Below, piece after piece: positions 21,340 to 32,000 of a stretch of DNA of 64,000 bases. Every line of letters starts with the position of its first letter. The stretch's first letter is position 1. The position numbers and the translations under genes are program-made. The notes beneath the pieces were generated by a model, which saw nothing but the letters and a program-made list of their open reading frames with translations, was not told where the DNA came from and did no database searches. The stretch is taken from contig SCHM01000007.1 in assembly GCA_004123355.1 (NCBI GenBank), positions 186,001 through 250,000 on the forward strand, in the 5' to 3' direction. Source of the stretch: Amphirosellinia nigrospora (Eukaryota > Ascomycota > Sordariomycetes > Xylariales > Xylariaceae).

Positions 21340-23180
21340 TTGCCTTTTCCATCAATTGGACATCATATTCATGCTCCTGGGACACTGCTGAGCTCATTGA
21401 TATCGTTTTTGCTATCCTCTGATTGACCGCTACATGGTCGCTGGTGTCGTGGGCGCCGCAAGCCCAAGAGACCTCCCCATCCATCAGATCGCTGGAAGAT
21501 CAGATTGCTGTCCGCTGCTAGGACGTCCTTACGCTACACTTGTTACCTATGACATCTGAATCCCCTAATCCATCATCCTCACCTAAGTTAAGAAAATCCC
21601 CATCCCCTGCATCTTCCCCATTACTGGATCCTACTCCGGAAGAAGCTGCTGAGATTGAACGTCTATCGCTGCGCCTGCAAGTCCAGAAGTTCTCAGACAA
21701 AAAGGTGACGTCATTGCCAGACCCCAGGAAGTCCCAGCACACAGATCACAGTTACCCAACCATCACCCGAGGTCGGCCGGAGAAGGCCGTCTACCCACTA
21801 CTCAGGATCATCCATTGAATTTCCCCCGACGTCATGGGAGATCTCGCTGCCCGTGAGACATCTGATAAACCAACCAAAGCAAACAGACCTGAGACTATGC
21901 CGGACTTTCAGGTGCCTGACCTGAGCTCCTGTGGGCAATACAATGGTGAGGAATCTGCTGGCAGATGGCTGACCCGGCTACACTGGCAATTCCGCCGCGT
22001 CGGATATCGTGAGTCATACATCCCACCTTCGGAGGCCATATCGTCAATCAACATGTCATGCACCGGAGAGGCTGCCACATTTCTCGACTCAGATCCCAAG
22101 CTGCAAGAGATCATTGAGAAGGCAGCTAATGAGACAGCTGAGAGAAAAGACCTTGACACACTGGAGCAAGCCCTCAAGGACAGATATCCCATCAAGCCAA
22201 CAGACAATAATGCAGCTGAGGTTGATGACCTGACGAGGATCACCCAGAACGCAGATGAACCCCTTGCCCAGTACTACAGTCGTATACAGAATTCCCTTCG
22301 CCAGGCTGGAGGAAAGGACATCCCACAAAAATCCCGGGAAGGACAGCCTGCCCTGTCTATTGCTGAGATGACGCTGCTGAGAACTGTGGTCAGCCGATTT
22401 GTGGACGGTCTGATAGACTTCAAGCTCAGACAGGAATCCCTCAGCAACAGAGCCCGAGTTGCCAAGTCCTTGTGGCGTTGCTATCGGATCATCTTGGAGT
22501 CTCAGCGTGTACTGGAAGACAAAGAGAAGGCAGCTGAGGAGGAAGCCAATCGAATGGAAATCGAGGCCATTCGCAAGGCCCTGAGTGAGCACAAGGGGAT
22601 TTCGGTGGAAGAGGCTGTCGCTCGGTTCCATCCCCAGGTGACAGCCAACTACACTGCCCAAACCCTCACCATCAAGTACAGTACAATCTCCCTGTCCATC
22701 AGAACAACACTCACCAGTATCCCCCAGTCTCACAGTACCCACCCCAGACGTCTCGGGGGCCAGCGACTTGCTACTCATGCAACGAGGTGGGCCATATATC
22801 ATCCAATTGCCCTCATAATCAGAAGAAATACGAGCGTCAGAATCAGGGAACGTTCGGAAGATCTGATGGACGTCCGGTGTCCAATGCCCTTCCACCAAAA
22901 GACACGTCCAAACACCCCCTCGTCAACGGATCGGAAAAATTAGCTGAGGGAGAAAGGGCATGCTTTCGATGCGGAAGTCGTAAACACATCCAGACCAGAT
23001 GCGACGCTGCTCGGAAAGATTGGTTGGCCTGGTGGGAGCTAGCCTATCTGTCGAGTGTAGCTCAACGTGACTTTTGAGCGTTACAAGGAGAGTATGGAAC
23101 CCCTTATCAGGCTATCATAGCTAAGTGTTATGCTGTCCATAACACTCGGCAGCCTTTTACAGTAGCAATAGATGGGATCC
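21340..23180 (+). mobile_element. Retrotransposon Gag fossil with two zinc knuckles
   Basis: Plus-strand sequence encodes a Gag-type polyprotein fragment: an N-terminal Pro/Ser-rich part (21540-21818), a helical capsid-like part (from about 21834, including LARLHWQFRR-like residues and DEPLAQYYSRIQNSLRQAGG), and a basic tail. Two CCHC-type knuckles follow, CYSCNEVGHISSNC near 22770 and CFRCGSRKHIQTRC near 22960. No polymerase follows; the element stops near 23180. It is a fossil of an LTR retrotransposon, broken in a few places. The order matches either Ty1/copia or Ty3/gypsy and I cannot decide which. Confidence 0.65.
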
Positions 23181-23553
23181 TTAAGATGTAGACATATCGC
23201 TAAATCTGAAGATCACAAACAACACAATCTACATAGTCCTGACTGAACTACACGTGACATGTGACAGTGCCATTATCATTTTAGGCATTTAATACAATTT
23301 AATCACATTAAAGGCATGATTAAACAAGCATTTGGGAGAGCAAAATCGTATTGTATTTTTTGCAGCCTCTTGTTCCTCGGAAGACTACATATGAAAAACA
23401 GAAAAAAAAAGAAAACCTTTATCTACATTGGCCAAACATGATAGTTACCAGAACTATCTATCGGTCATCAGGACCTGCCTCATAGTCGATCTCATCCTCC
23501 ATGTCTTCCTCTATCACTTCCGACAAAACCTTATCCAATGTCGGGTTCTTCGC

Positions 23554-23579
23554 CGTCGTCGTCGTCGTCGTCGTCGTCG
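23554..23579. repeat. (GTC)n triplet repeat
   Basis: About nine GTC units. On the minus strand they encode a Thr run in one frame and an Arg run in another. It is a likely place for length change and frame slippage in the overlapping relic. Confidence 0.9.
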
Positions 23580-24327
23580 CCTGGTCTTGGGTCTGGGGCT
23601 GCGTCTGCGGATCGACCTCCATCCCGTCTTGTAATTTCTGTACCTGGAAGATTTCATCCAACTTCGTCCTCTTGGGTCGAGCCGGGCCGCCAATCCTCCG
23701 AAGGCCCCTATGTAAGTACCTAAGGTGCCAACGGGCGCGGCCTGAGATGGCGGTCGGGTCGACCTTCCCCGACTTGACGGCCTCGTCCCGTTCATGCTTA
23801 GCCTTCCAGAACTCGGCGTTCTTCTTCTCGTGGCTCTCCGGCGCTTGTCCGATACTTGAAGAACTCGGCGAATACCTTGTCGCCGGCTTGATCTTCTGAG
23901 CAAAGGCCTCAAAGCCGGCACTGTGGTCGAGGTCCCCCCAAACGCCAGGTATCCTGACTGTCGAACCGCCACGTCATTATTGGCGTCAGACGGTCGAAGA
24001 TCCCGCAGACCTTCCTCTCCGGTGTGGAAGTCGACGCCGACCTCGTTGTGCGATCGTATCATTACGGTCGCCGGGAAACCTAGCTCCGTGGAGGCGCCTC
24101 CTCTGACAGCCACGTCACCAGCCGCTCCAATCGGAGCCAAACCATCAGGGCCTGGTGCCCACCGTAACCACCGCCGCGGCTTCCACCACCGTAACAACCA
24201 CGGCCACCACCCCTCCCTATGTGGGAGAGGGGCTTGTCGAACCTTGACGGGAATTCGCCCCGCCGCCGTTACCGCCACGGCCCATACCACCGCGACCGCC
24301 TCGACCCTCAGGAAAAGAAGCACTTGT

Positions 24328-24357
24328 TGCTGTGGCTGTTGCTGTTGCTGTTGCTGA
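24328..24357. repeat. (TGCTGT)n repeat encoding Gln on the minus strand
   Basis: Imperfect hexamer TGCTGT/TGTTGC repeated several times. On the minus strand it reads CAACAG, giving a poly-Gln tract near the presumed N-terminus of the 23.4-24.4 kb protein. Confidence 0.85.
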
Positions 24358-24400
24358 GGTTGAGTTTGAGGTTGAGGTTGCGGAGTGGACGATGGTTGGA

Positions 24401-24915
24401 AAAGGTTACTTTAGGCACTTCAAAGCAAACATAATTGACCCCGCCATGAACTTGTGCCCCGCATTCGAATATCTATAGCTATGTTGACATACTACATAGG
24501 TACCTAGGCAACTAAGTACCTAGGTATGTTATCTACAGGCTGCAGGGCATCTTCATTCTATACCAAGGTATCTCTGTCTAGATAATTCCCAAGGAGTATC
24601 TGACCATACTCGTCGCTACTTTGAAAGGAGTCTATAAAATAAACTAATTGTAGGTTTAACAGTAAAGCATGTTTGATTTAAGATGGATTTCCTAGATGTT
24701 GATATTCAGAAGCTGGAAACATTAAGGGAGGTTGATTAAGATGTTTACATTCAGACTGCTATATGAGCAGCATAACACTTAGCTATGATAGCCTGATAAG
24801 ATAAACAATTGAATCTAAATTACTAGCACACCTACTGTCAAACCAACTTTTACCATCACCATCATCATCGTCGCCATCACCATCATCACCATCATCAATT
24901 TTCACGATTTTCACC
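24401..24915. promoter_or_regulatory. Divergent intergenic region with CAT-triplet leader
   Basis: About 500 bases between two divergently oriented coding regions, so probably a shared promoter. It contains a TACCTAGGTA repeat near 24500. Just before the ATG at 24916 there is an imperfect CATCAC/CATCAT run (24850-24897), likely part of the 5-prime leader. Confidence 0.4.
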
Positions 24916-26426
24916 ATGCCATTACAAGTTCGAGATAGTTTAACGACGGAGGAGGAGCAGCGCCGACGGGAGATGTTGATGGGGATAGTGCGGACCAATA
25001 ACGTCCAGGCCCAACAAGCTCGCGAGACCTTCGAGAATGCAGAGGAGAAGGTTATAAAAATGCTCCTATCAAAGACGAAGACGCCCTTTGTCTCGGAAGC
25101 CTTCGTAAATTGGAAGGTTGATTCAGTATTGTTGAAGATGCGTACGTTCAGTCTATCTGTTCCTTGACTCGTATAATTACTAACTATCAAATAGGCGAAA
25201 AGGACGCGGTACTTCCCGACCAACCCCCTATTTACGCCGCGCCATTTAGCGCTCGTTTTGTCAAGGCCTATTTTGCGGCCAATCTCACCGAGGAGGAGAA
25301 GGCTGAGGAGAGCAAGGAAACCAAGGGAAAGGGCAAGGAGAAGAAGATGAAGCATCCCGAGAGGGTGGTCCGGAGCTCTACCCTGGCGGTAGACCCTTTG
25401 GAGGAGGGCTCGGGTGAGTTGGTCGGAGACTGGATATTGTTCCATACCGAGTGAGAGCAGGTGCTCTTAGCACCCCTAGATGAAAAGGTGAAGCTCTATC
25501 AAGAGCTTTTCCCTCGCTTGCCGTACAAAGAGGGTTGCGGGCCCTTCCAGATCGAATGTCCGTTCCCCGTGCCAGGGGACGAGTAAGAGGCGTGTTTTGG
25601 GCGCAACAAGGAGGACCTTGTGGACCTTGTGGACCTCGTAAATCGGGCCACACAGTATATCGGCGACAGGTATGCCTTGTTGCTGCTGGTCAAGTTCCGG
25701 AACCTCCCAGGAGGTAACCGTCGTGTTAGTTTGGTTATAGACTGGCACAACCTGGTAAATTCCTCCAACCCGGCTTAGAGACGAACTCTTTGTGAGGCCT
25801 GGTACGCCTTGCTGGACTTGCTGTGCAAGCAGCTCATTGGCTTAAAGCCGGCCCTCATGGACCACCTGGAGGGCTACTACAATGCGGGTATGACGGGACA
25901 TATCCAATTGTTTAACCGCGTTGGAGCTGCGGCTCATCAGTTCGCCGCCCGGGCAGATGCTCGAAGGAAGGTGACTAAAGGGATTGAGGGCAACAAGGTC
26001 GAGATCGAGGCCCTCCTAGCCAAGCTAGAGAGATGCGCCAAGGAGATGGGCGCCGACAAGATCAAGCGGTGCGTCGAGGCCAAGGAGAAGGTGAGCGACA
26101 AGATTACGGAACTTGTTGCGTTGCGCGAGAGCTCGGCACGTTTGAACCCAGTGGGCGACGACGCTGCCGACCGTCTCGATATGATCCGACCGACGGCCGA
26201 GAACGTTTTGGTGGAGCATATCCGTGAGGTTATGAACTCCAAGGAGACCAGCATGACGGGACGAGTCAGGATGGTGGTTAGTTTTTTGGACTCGGAAGGT
26301 GTTTGGGCCGGGCTTTTGCCGCTGGATTACCTCACGGCCACCGTTCATAGAACCATGGCCAAGTGCCAGATGGAGGAATTTGGGTGTCTCGCGGGGTTGA
26401 CAGATAACCTTTCCCTCGACGGTTAA
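24916..26426 (+). pseudogene. Unrecognised helical protein, interrupted
   Basis: The ATG at 24916 (context CACCATGCC) opens an exon rich in Glu, Arg and Gln (LTTEEEQRRREMLMGIVRTN). A typical intron follows (GTACGT at about 25142, branch ACTAAC, AATAG at 25194). The second exon reads EKDAVLPDQPPIYAAPFSAR and a Lys/Glu-rich segment, meeting a TGA at 25452. Open coding sequence continues (YQELFPRLPYKEGCG), then after further stops a long frame 25809-26426 has alternating charged helices (DKIKRCVEAKEKVSDKITEL). Total length would be near 490 residues. I recognise no domain. The pairing with the divergent 23.4-24.4 kb relic and the helical, capsid-free look leave host gene or unknown element equally possible. 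Confidence 0.45.
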
Positions 26427-27070
26427 GGTGGCGGTTTCGGCGTGTTGAGTCTCTCCGGTAGAGCTCATAAGTGTGGTCAAGATGAAAAGTTTTTCTAGTT
26501 TTTATTTTATTTTTTACGTTTAGCTTTTAATGCTTGAGTTTTATGAAGGAGGTACCTGAGTGAAAGGAAAGTTTTTTTTGTCGATAAAATATTTCCCCCG
26601 ATTGTACAGCCGGAATAGGAAATTCTCTTGCCCTGATCGCGGACCTCCCTCGCCTATATCTCTCTGTGCCTTCCTGGATCCTTCCCCAGCCGCGGTGCCT
26701 GTTTATTGGACCTAAATAAACAACACATCTAGGTTTCTAGTATGGGCTAACTATGCCCATAATTTGACGACTTTTACGACCCGACGAAAGACCTATTAAG
26801 AAGCACCGAAATCTGGCAGCCTGATACAGGGACGAAGTATTCTTGCCCTATGTCGACACAGCCGTGATAGAATCTCGCCTGATAAAGCCGAACAGATGAG
26901 GAACCGCTTCGCAGACGCTGACCTTTGCCTTGACTGGCTGGGCATGAATCTTGCAATGACCCCGACCATGAATTCCGTTACGAAGGTACAACTAGTGCTC
27001 AACACTCTCATAAACGCGAGTATCTACAACACACACAGGCACACGCACAGGAATTATATAGATAACTTGT
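26427..27070. other. About 0.65 kb without a supported gene
   Basis: A T-rich stretch (26490-26520) follows the preceding relic and may be its terminator region. The rest has only short frames. Confidence 0.4.
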
Positions 27071-27077
27071 ATTGGGA

Positions 27078-27213
27078 GGGGCGTAAGCCTTTTCGGCCAG
27101 TTTTCGTAGCGAATCAGTATTAAGGGGTACTTAGCGTATAGTAACCCCTTAGGTACGAATCCGGCGATTCTGCGCTACGAAAGCTGGCTCGAAACTACCC
27201 AAGCTTGCGCCCC
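27078..27213. repeat. Double hairpin: inverted repeat with an inner inverted repeat in its loop
   Basis: The left arm 27078-27117 (starting GGGGCGTAAGCC, ending CGTAGCGAATCAG) is an imperfect reverse complement of 27164-27213 (ending GCTTGCGCCCC). In the loop, TAAGGGGTAC (27121) and GTAACCCCTTA (27141) form a second stem. Total span is about 136 bases. It could be a very small inverted-repeat element or a structural signal. It lies about 200 bases upstream of the intron-repeat gene promoter. Confidence 0.6.
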
Positions 27214-27356
27214 AAAGTTGTTAGTTAGGATTTATTGTTAAGGGAGGAGTAGTGTGTTTAGTTCTTTCGTAGTAGGTACGAGGGGTAGGTGCGAAGGGGA
27301 GGGGGGGGGGGGGGTGGAAGGCAGGTGCGTGGTAGGTGCTGTGGGGCCCCTCGCGC

Positions 27357-27363
27357 CTATAAA
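27357..27363 (+). promoter_or_regulatory. TATA box of the cysteine-rich gene
   Basis: TATAAAA lies about 65 bases before the first leader intron and 169 bases before the ATG at 27526. A G-tract (27300-27315) and C-rich stretches surround it. Position and match are good, but only by inspection. Confidence 0.5.
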
Positions 27364-27426
27364 AGAAAATTGAGGAGGCCCGCGGCCTGCTCAGATTTCT
27401 TCCCCAGTCCCCCCCCAAATTCGTCA

Positions 27427-27477
27427 GTAGAGTACCCTAGGCAAATTCGCCTCGAATTCGATGCTAATATGCCATAG
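27427..27477 (+). repeat. Introner-like element 1, in the 5-prime leader
   Basis: About 51 bases from a GT donor (27427, or 27423) to CATAG at 27477. The core is AATTCGCCTCGAATTCG followed by the branch site GATGCTAATAT. It shares the palindromic core with the four introns in the coding part. It lies before the ATG, so it is called a leader intron by similarity. Confidence 0.6.
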
Positions 27478-27525
27478 TGCCCCCGCCCCACCCCACCCCC
27501 GTCCCCATCTCTGAACATTGACACC

Positions 27526-28242
27526 ATGGCGCCTACTCCAAAGAAAAAGGCCGGCCCTGCGCGCCGCCAACTCCCCGGGCCCCCCTCGGCCAAGCCCCGT
27601 GGTCAGGGTAATAGCACCCCCAAGCTAATTCGATTCGAATTCGCTTGCTAACTGCAGAATCAGAATAGGACGCCTCGACCATGACCGAACGCCGCGTGTG
27701 TTGTGTCCACTGCGCCCATCGAGTCACCCGGGTGAGATAGCACCCCTAAGCTAATTCGCCTCGAATTCGCTGCTAATATTCATATCCTAGGATCTCGATA
27801 AGTTCTGCGCCGACGATGTCGGCACCAGTACTTCCAAATGCGTGTACTGCGTTAAGGCCCGTAAGGGCAACTCGCTCGGTGGCTGTATCCCCGTATGTGA
27901 AATAGAATAGGACCCCCAAGCTAATTCGAGTCGAATTCGCTAGCTAACTGCATCTAGATCGACATGGAAAATGACGAGGTGAAGGAGAGCTGGTCCCTGT
28001 TCGTCCAGGCTCGTGCCGCTGCGCGCCGCAACCGCGTCGATCCGGAAGTCTATAAGGCTTTTCGTAGCGCTGGAGGTAGGGCCCCCTAGCTAATTAGACT
28101 CGAATTCGCTGCTAATATTTATCACATAGGCTTGCTCCGAGATGCCATTGGACAAATCAAGAATCAGTCCCATGAGCCGGCTCCGGCCGCTGTCGCGCCT
28201 GAGGCGGCTGATGATGAGGAATTGGGAGAAGGAGAGGCTTAA
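27526..28242 (+). CDS. Small cysteine-rich (zinc-binding-like) protein whose introns share one palindromic core
   Basis: Exons inferred: 27526-27607, 27658-27731, 27791-27892, 27958-28075 and 28130-28242, plus a leader exon before 27427. The first exon is basic and Pro-rich (MAPTPKKKAGPARRQLPGPP). The exon-2 join keeps phase but meets a TAG at 27667, so either the protein starts at the ATG at 27681 (127 residues) or the longer form is interrupted. The 127-residue part has VCCVHC, FC, CVYC and GGC, a spacing typical of a zinc-binding cluster, and an acidic tail ending EELGEGEA. Similar Cys patterns occur in small fungal proteins near repeats; function is unknown. Phases of the last four exons fit perfectly, strong support that the gene is real. 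The neighbouring DIRS fossil is on the other strand and is not evidently linked. Confidence 0.65.
27608..27657 (+). repeat. Introner-like element 2 (coding intron)
   Basis: Donor GTAATAGCACCCCC, core GCTAATTCGATTCGAATTCG, branch TTGCTAAC, acceptor CTGCAG. 50 bases. Donor-side ATAGCACCCC is shared with element 3. Confidence 0.75.
27732..27790 (+). repeat. Introner-like element 3 (coding intron)
   Basis: Donor GTGAGATAGCACCCC, core GCTAATTCGCCTCGAATTCG, branch TGCTAATATT, acceptor TCCTAG. 59 bases, phase 0. Confidence 0.8.
27893..27957 (+). repeat. Introner-like element 4 (coding intron)
   Basis: Donor GTATGTGAAATAG, then GGACCCCCAA, core GCTAATTCGAGTCGAATTCG, branch AGCTAACTG, acceptor TCTAG. 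65 bases, phase 0. Confidence 0.8.
28076..28129 (+). repeat. Introner-like element 5 (coding intron)
   Basis: Donor GTAGGGCCCCCTA, core GCTAATTAGACTCGAATTCG, branch TGCTAATATTTA, acceptor ACATAG. 54 bases, phase 1. Confidence 0.8.
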
Positions 28243-28247
28243 ATAGA

Positions 28248-28273
28248 TACGAATTTGATATGAATTCGCCCTA
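28248..28273 (+). repeat. Worn copy of the introner palindrome, 3-prime flank
   Basis: ATACGAATTTGATATGAATT followed by CGCCC, six bases after the stop codon. It resembles the palindromic core with several changes. A nearby CATAG at 28286-28290 could make it a 3-prime UTR intron. Confidence 0.45.
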
Positions 28274-28349
28274 GGTTGAGGATTCCATAGGAAGTTTCTG
28301 CCCCCCCCCCCGCCATAGGTTCATAGCACGAAATGATAAATTGAGCTGC

Positions 28350-28377
28350 CCAAGCTAATTCGACTCGAATTCGCTTG
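28350..28377 (+). repeat. Copy of the introner palindrome, downstream of the gene
   Basis: CCAAGCTAATTCGACTCGAA followed by TTCGCTTG: nearly the consensus core, with CTGCC before it. No clear donor or acceptor brackets it, so it may be an unspliced copy. Confidence 0.65.
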
Positions 28378-28434
28378 TGAATAATGCAATTAAAAAATGT
28401 TTACCCTATCGCCTTAGAAGAATAAAAAGATCTG

Positions 28435-28464
28435 CCAAGCGAATTGGGATCGAATTCGCTTGGG
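28435..28464 (+). repeat. Near-perfect palindromic copy of the introner core
   Basis: CCAAGCGAATT, a short GGGA spacer, then TCGAATTCGCTTGG: the arms are almost perfectly complementary. This copy shows the dyad best and lacks obvious splice sites. Confidence 0.7.
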
Positions 28465-29038
28465 CCCCGCATGCCTGATAAAATATTCCGCAGAATTTCT
28501 ACTGTAGCAGATTATCCAACTAGCCACGAATACGGCTCGGCCAGGGCGGGCACATAGGTAAGATAATTATATAGCTTAATATATAAATATATTTGTGGAA
28601 ATGGTGACAATACTAGGGGCAATACTAGGTTGGTTGGCTCAATTGGTGTATTCGTGCTGTCATGTACTCTCCGTCTTCTGGTCATGAACTGAGTGGGCTA
28701 TTCCCTTACTAAATACTAGAGAATCCACCAAGGCAGCTACGGCAGCCTGACACTCCTTTCATCCCGCGTAGAAAGGGCTCTTTCCACGCGCACACAAAGC
28801 CACGTGCCACAGTGCCACTCAGCCACCCAGGCGCCAGTGATTACGTAATCTATCACTGGGCCAATCAGGTACTAGACCTATATGCTGACAATATTTAAGC
28901 ATTTCTATTTTATTTAGCCCGGGATCGACCCGAATACGAACCGTCTGTTCGCCCGTAATTTCTCCTCTGTAGAGATTTTATAATAAGGCTTAACTGCGTC
29001 CGATGACCACCTGCCTAGTAGTTTAATATCGCCTTCGC
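28465..29038. other. About 0.57 kb without a supported gene
   Basis: AT-rich, with short frames only. It includes the 3-prime flank of the DIRS fossil, whose exact end was not found. Repeat-like TATATAAATATA occurs near 28580. Confidence 0.4.
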
Positions 29039-32000
29039 TCATCCCAACGTTATGGGCGTGCTGGGCTGCCCCCGGCGGAAGCTATGGCCCGAATACGCGT
29101 TGCGATCGATTCCTAAACGAAGCAGTCGGTTGTTTAAAATCCGGAGCGCCCGAGACTTCGAAAACGCGCCGTAAGTGAGCTGGAATAATGGGGCAGGGTC
29201 CCAGATATGTTGGGGGTATCGCCCCATTGAAGTAGTTTTCCCATGTGGTAGACCGGGCAGGATGTAGTGCCTGTAGCCGTAAGTATAATGTTGACCCCGG
29301 CTCGATCTTTGTCCGTTTTCATGCCGCGTAATAGCACTTGGAAATATTCCCGGGATAGAGTTGGCTGGACTGCTGATTTAGCAAGGCCTAACGCGTTCCA
29401 TTTTCGAGGGTTTTTCGGATCGGCATCGTTATGGGTAATTTCTCCCAGGCGGAGGAAGCCGTGCCATGCTAGTGTAAAAGCCGCGTTGGCTACCAGAGCG
29501 TCCTGTGGGCTTTCGTCTATTGAAGCTTTCTCTGATACTATTTCGGCTAGCAAGCGGTCCGAAATCGGTGCCTTAATAGGGGCCCCTTTTTTATGGGGGA
29601 ATAAGTAGATTGCGCCTTGGATCAAGCGGCGGATATGGGGGCTCTCGAAAACTGTTATATCGAATCTGAGGTCAACATGGACCGAACGGAGCGCGGAAAC
29701 GTATGAGTGAAGGGTCGAGCCCTGGATTGCCCTTTGCGATAGGCCGTACGTACGGTCGCAAATAGAAAGGGCTAGGTTCTCTTCGGTTACTGGCCATGGT
29801 TTCGATTTATGAAGAAGGCACCAGTCCTCGTACATATTAGCCATCGCATCGTATCCGCGGCGAGTTGAATCCGCGAGCCCAGCGTATAATAGCCGTAGAT
29901 AATTTTCGTCGTGGCAAAAGCCGTATTTTAGCATACGGGCTAAGAATCTCGGAGTTGGTTTGCCCTCGATAGGAACTGCCAGCGCGGGCATAAATTAGCG
30001 ATCGTTACGAAATCGGCTCGAGATAGCGCATCAGCTAGTGTATTATCGGCAGATGTTACTCGCCGGACCTGAAAAATAATATCGTAGCTCGCTGCTAATA
30101 CGAGGATTTCGCGCAGCGAATCCGACGATAGCGAGTTTTTTGTAGATGCGTTCGACAGGCCGGCTTCCGCGGTCGTATTGTCCGTATGAACTATTACAAC
30201 GCCTGACGCCCAGGTGGCCGCCCATTGGCGGAAAGCTACCTGAATCGCTACGATTTCGAAGGTATTAATGTCCATATGCTCCTCGGATGCGAGGCGTAGA
30301 TAGCTAAACGCTTGAGACTCGTAGATAGGGAGGCTGTTACGCCAGTTGCCAGCCGCTGGACCCCCTTTGTACCAGAATCCCCCGATACCCGTTTTCGAAG
30401 CGTCTGTAAACAGGTGGAAGGACGTACGGTCTGAGCCGACTAATAGGTGAATACCGTTAAAATCTTTTAACGAATCGCGCCACCACTCGAAGTCCAGCTT
30501 TGCGTTTTTGGATAGAAAACGGTACTGGTGCGAGCCGAACTGGGATAAAAGCGCCCATGCGCTAAATAGAAAGGACCTGCCCACCGGGACTACGGTCGAA
30601 CAGAATGATAGGAAGCCGGCTACTTTTTCGATTTCGCGGCGAGTTATACGCGTACGTAATAATATTTTCGAGACAAGGAGGGATGCTTTGTCTAGTTTCG
30701 CTTTTGATAAGCGGGCCGCATCGATTGTGTGTCGATTTCGATGCCTAAAACTTCTAAGCAGAAACCTTCGCCATCCTTTTCTTCGTTTGGGATTAGGCCT
30801 AGTGCTTCCGACAGCCACTTATATTTCTGGTGGATCATCGGTACGTCCCGGATTCGGTCCGGAGGGACCACGAAAATGAAATCGTCTAGGTAGTGGACAA
30901 TCCGTAGGAAAGGGAACAGTGCCTCCAGCATCCAATGGAGGCTTTCGGCGAAAAGGTTAAAAATAAAAGGGGCTGTTCGAAGGCCAAACGGCAAGCAGTT
31001 TTCGTGGAAGAACTTGCCTTTCTACTCGAATCCGAGCAGCCAACGGTTCGGAACCGCTACTGGGATTAAACGAAACGCATCCTTTAGGTCCTTTTTAATA
31101 ATATGGGACCCGCGGCCTGCCGCGCGGACTGCCTCGAATACGTTCTGGATCGTAGAATATTCTAGCGATGCGGCTTCGGGGCGAATCGAATCATTAACCG
31201 ACCCTAGGTCCGGGAATGACAAGTGGTGGATTCGTCGCCAGCCCCGGAGGACTTAGGGACTAGTCCCAACGGTGAGCATAGCAGTCCACTCGGGTCGAAT
31301 ACTTCTGTGATCCGACCTAGCGCCAGATCCGACGCGATCTGGGCCTCGATAATTGTATGGTCCTCGTCTGCTGATCGGAGGTTACCTGAGCGGCCCGAGT
31401 TCGGGTCGTTTTCGCAACCTAGCCGCGCGCCGTGGCGGAGGATACCAAATATTAAAGGTCCAAGCCCGTGTGGGTGGCCTTGTAGTGCTTCTCGCCACAG
31501 TTCGGGCGAAGCGGGGACGGAGACGCCTCTAATACTGGGTCGGCTGGGTCGAAGACCTGGAATGTAGGTATTATGTTGGGCCTGGGGCGCGCTGGGGGAA
31601 CCGTGCGTTCTGGATCAATTTGATAATCGGGGGAATCTGGAAGCGAATATGGGCCGGTTTCGGAACGGGATCGGTATTGTTATTAGGCTGGCCGTCAGGG
31701 TCCCCTGACTGGCCTCGAGTTCTTATTTCTTTTCTGCCGTACACGCAGGCTCTTTGTGCGGGCTGTTGTAGCGTTTGCAGACGTGTTTCTGCTGGTAAAG
31801 GTTGAACGTACATTCTGAAAAGTTCTAGTGAAAATAGACCTCGTCCTTAGCTAGGCGGCTTTTCGCTACTTGTGTAGTCCAATTCGGTTCGACCGAGCGG
31901 CTAGTTCGCGGCGCTTGCTTTAAGGTAGCTAGGTTTAAGTGGCTATGTTCCCATTCGCGTGCCCGCTCCGACTAAGGGGCGGTAGTATGGGGGTCATTAA

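Larger units (their letters stand above)
23458..24400 (-). pseudogene. Unrecognised protein with Gly/Arg-rich and Gln-rich parts, frame-broken
   Basis: The minus strand looks coding but not in one frame. Near its 5-prime end (about 24360-24200) it encodes a Gln-rich start from a CAG/CAA run and then a Gly/Arg-rich stretch. In the middle NAEFWKAKHERDEAVKSGKV is readable. The C-terminus has KLDEIFQVQKLQDGMEVD, a Thr run from an (GAC)n repeat and an acidic end EDMEDEIDYEAGPDDR before a stop at 23458. Low-complexity composition prevents family assignment. It is divergently placed to the gene starting at 24916. Whether it is a host gene or part of an unknown element is open. Confidence 0.4.

Noticed and set aside
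22089-22898. 269-codon minus-strand frame
   Set aside because: Antisense shadow of the Gag fossil with zinc knuckles on the plus strand.
24845-24915. CAT-repeat run before 24916 considered as a His-tag-like coding segment
   Set aside because: It lies upstream of a good ATG context and contains no upstream in-frame start, so it is more likely leader sequence.
29039-29991. Tyrosine recombinase considered as a Crypton or Starship captain
   Set aside because: It follows reverse transcriptase and RNase H on the same strand with close spacing, which fits DIRS; no Starship cargo or DUF3435-type context was seen.
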